A stretch of DNA of 7,193 bases from Saprospiraceae bacterium (GTDB lineage: Bacteria; Bacteroidota; Bacteroidia; Chitinophagales; Saprospiraceae), in contig JAJCYJ010000694.1 in NCBI GenBank assembly GCA_029262975.1, positions 1 through 7,193 on the forward strand, written 5' to 3'. A program made the translations under genes and the position numbers. A model generated the notes under the pieces. That model saw only the letters and a list, made by a program, of their open reading frames with translations, was not told the origin of the DNA and ran no database searches. This document shows, piece by piece, positions 7,193 to 7,193 of this stretch; the first letter of the stretch is position 1, and every line of letters starts with the position of its first letter.

Positions 7193-7193
7193 A

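Overview
The window is an AT-rich bacterial signalling locus. It holds three complete or nearly complete genes, all on the minus strand, and the last codons of an unidentified plus-strand gene at the left edge. Start codons lack Shine-Dalgarno sequences and are preceded by A/T-rich leaders. The protein families seen (a giant multi-PAS kinase, an Rcp1-like single-domain regulator, a REC-PAS-sigma54 activator) are common in Bacteroidota. A Bacteroidota host is therefore the best guess, but it is an inference from style, not from a taxonomic marker.

Layout in the direction of transcription, right to left. (1) From the right edge to 2909: a membrane-anchored hybrid-sensor-style histidine kinase of at least 1427 residues, cut at its N-terminus by the window edge. 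It has a polytopic membrane domain resembling the VUT/YhhQ fold, six PAS domains, a GAF domain, then HisKA and HATPase_c. (2) 2899-2444: a 151-residue receiver-only response regulator of the Rcp1 type, starting 9 nt after the kinase stop and surely co-transcribed with it. (3) A 210-bp gap with an unusual cluster of CAAG/CTTG half-sites. (4) 2233-380: a 617-residue sigma54-dependent activator with receiver, PAS, AAA+ (intact GAFTGA) and Fis-type HTH. (5) 172-379: a convergent intergenic stretch with a short triplet repeat and a small hairpin. (6) 1-171: the C-terminal end of a plus-strand ORF of unknown function.

The likely logic is as follows. The membrane/PAS/GAF kinase integrates several signals and phosphorylates the adjacent receiver-only protein. 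The separate sigma54 activator has its own receiver and PAS domain, and could be a second phosphoryl target of the same kinase, converting the signal into transcription of sigma54 promoters elsewhere. That link is inferred from gene order only. I see no mobile element, CRISPR array, RNA gene or toxin/defence module. The locus is best described as an elaborate but recognisable two-component system.
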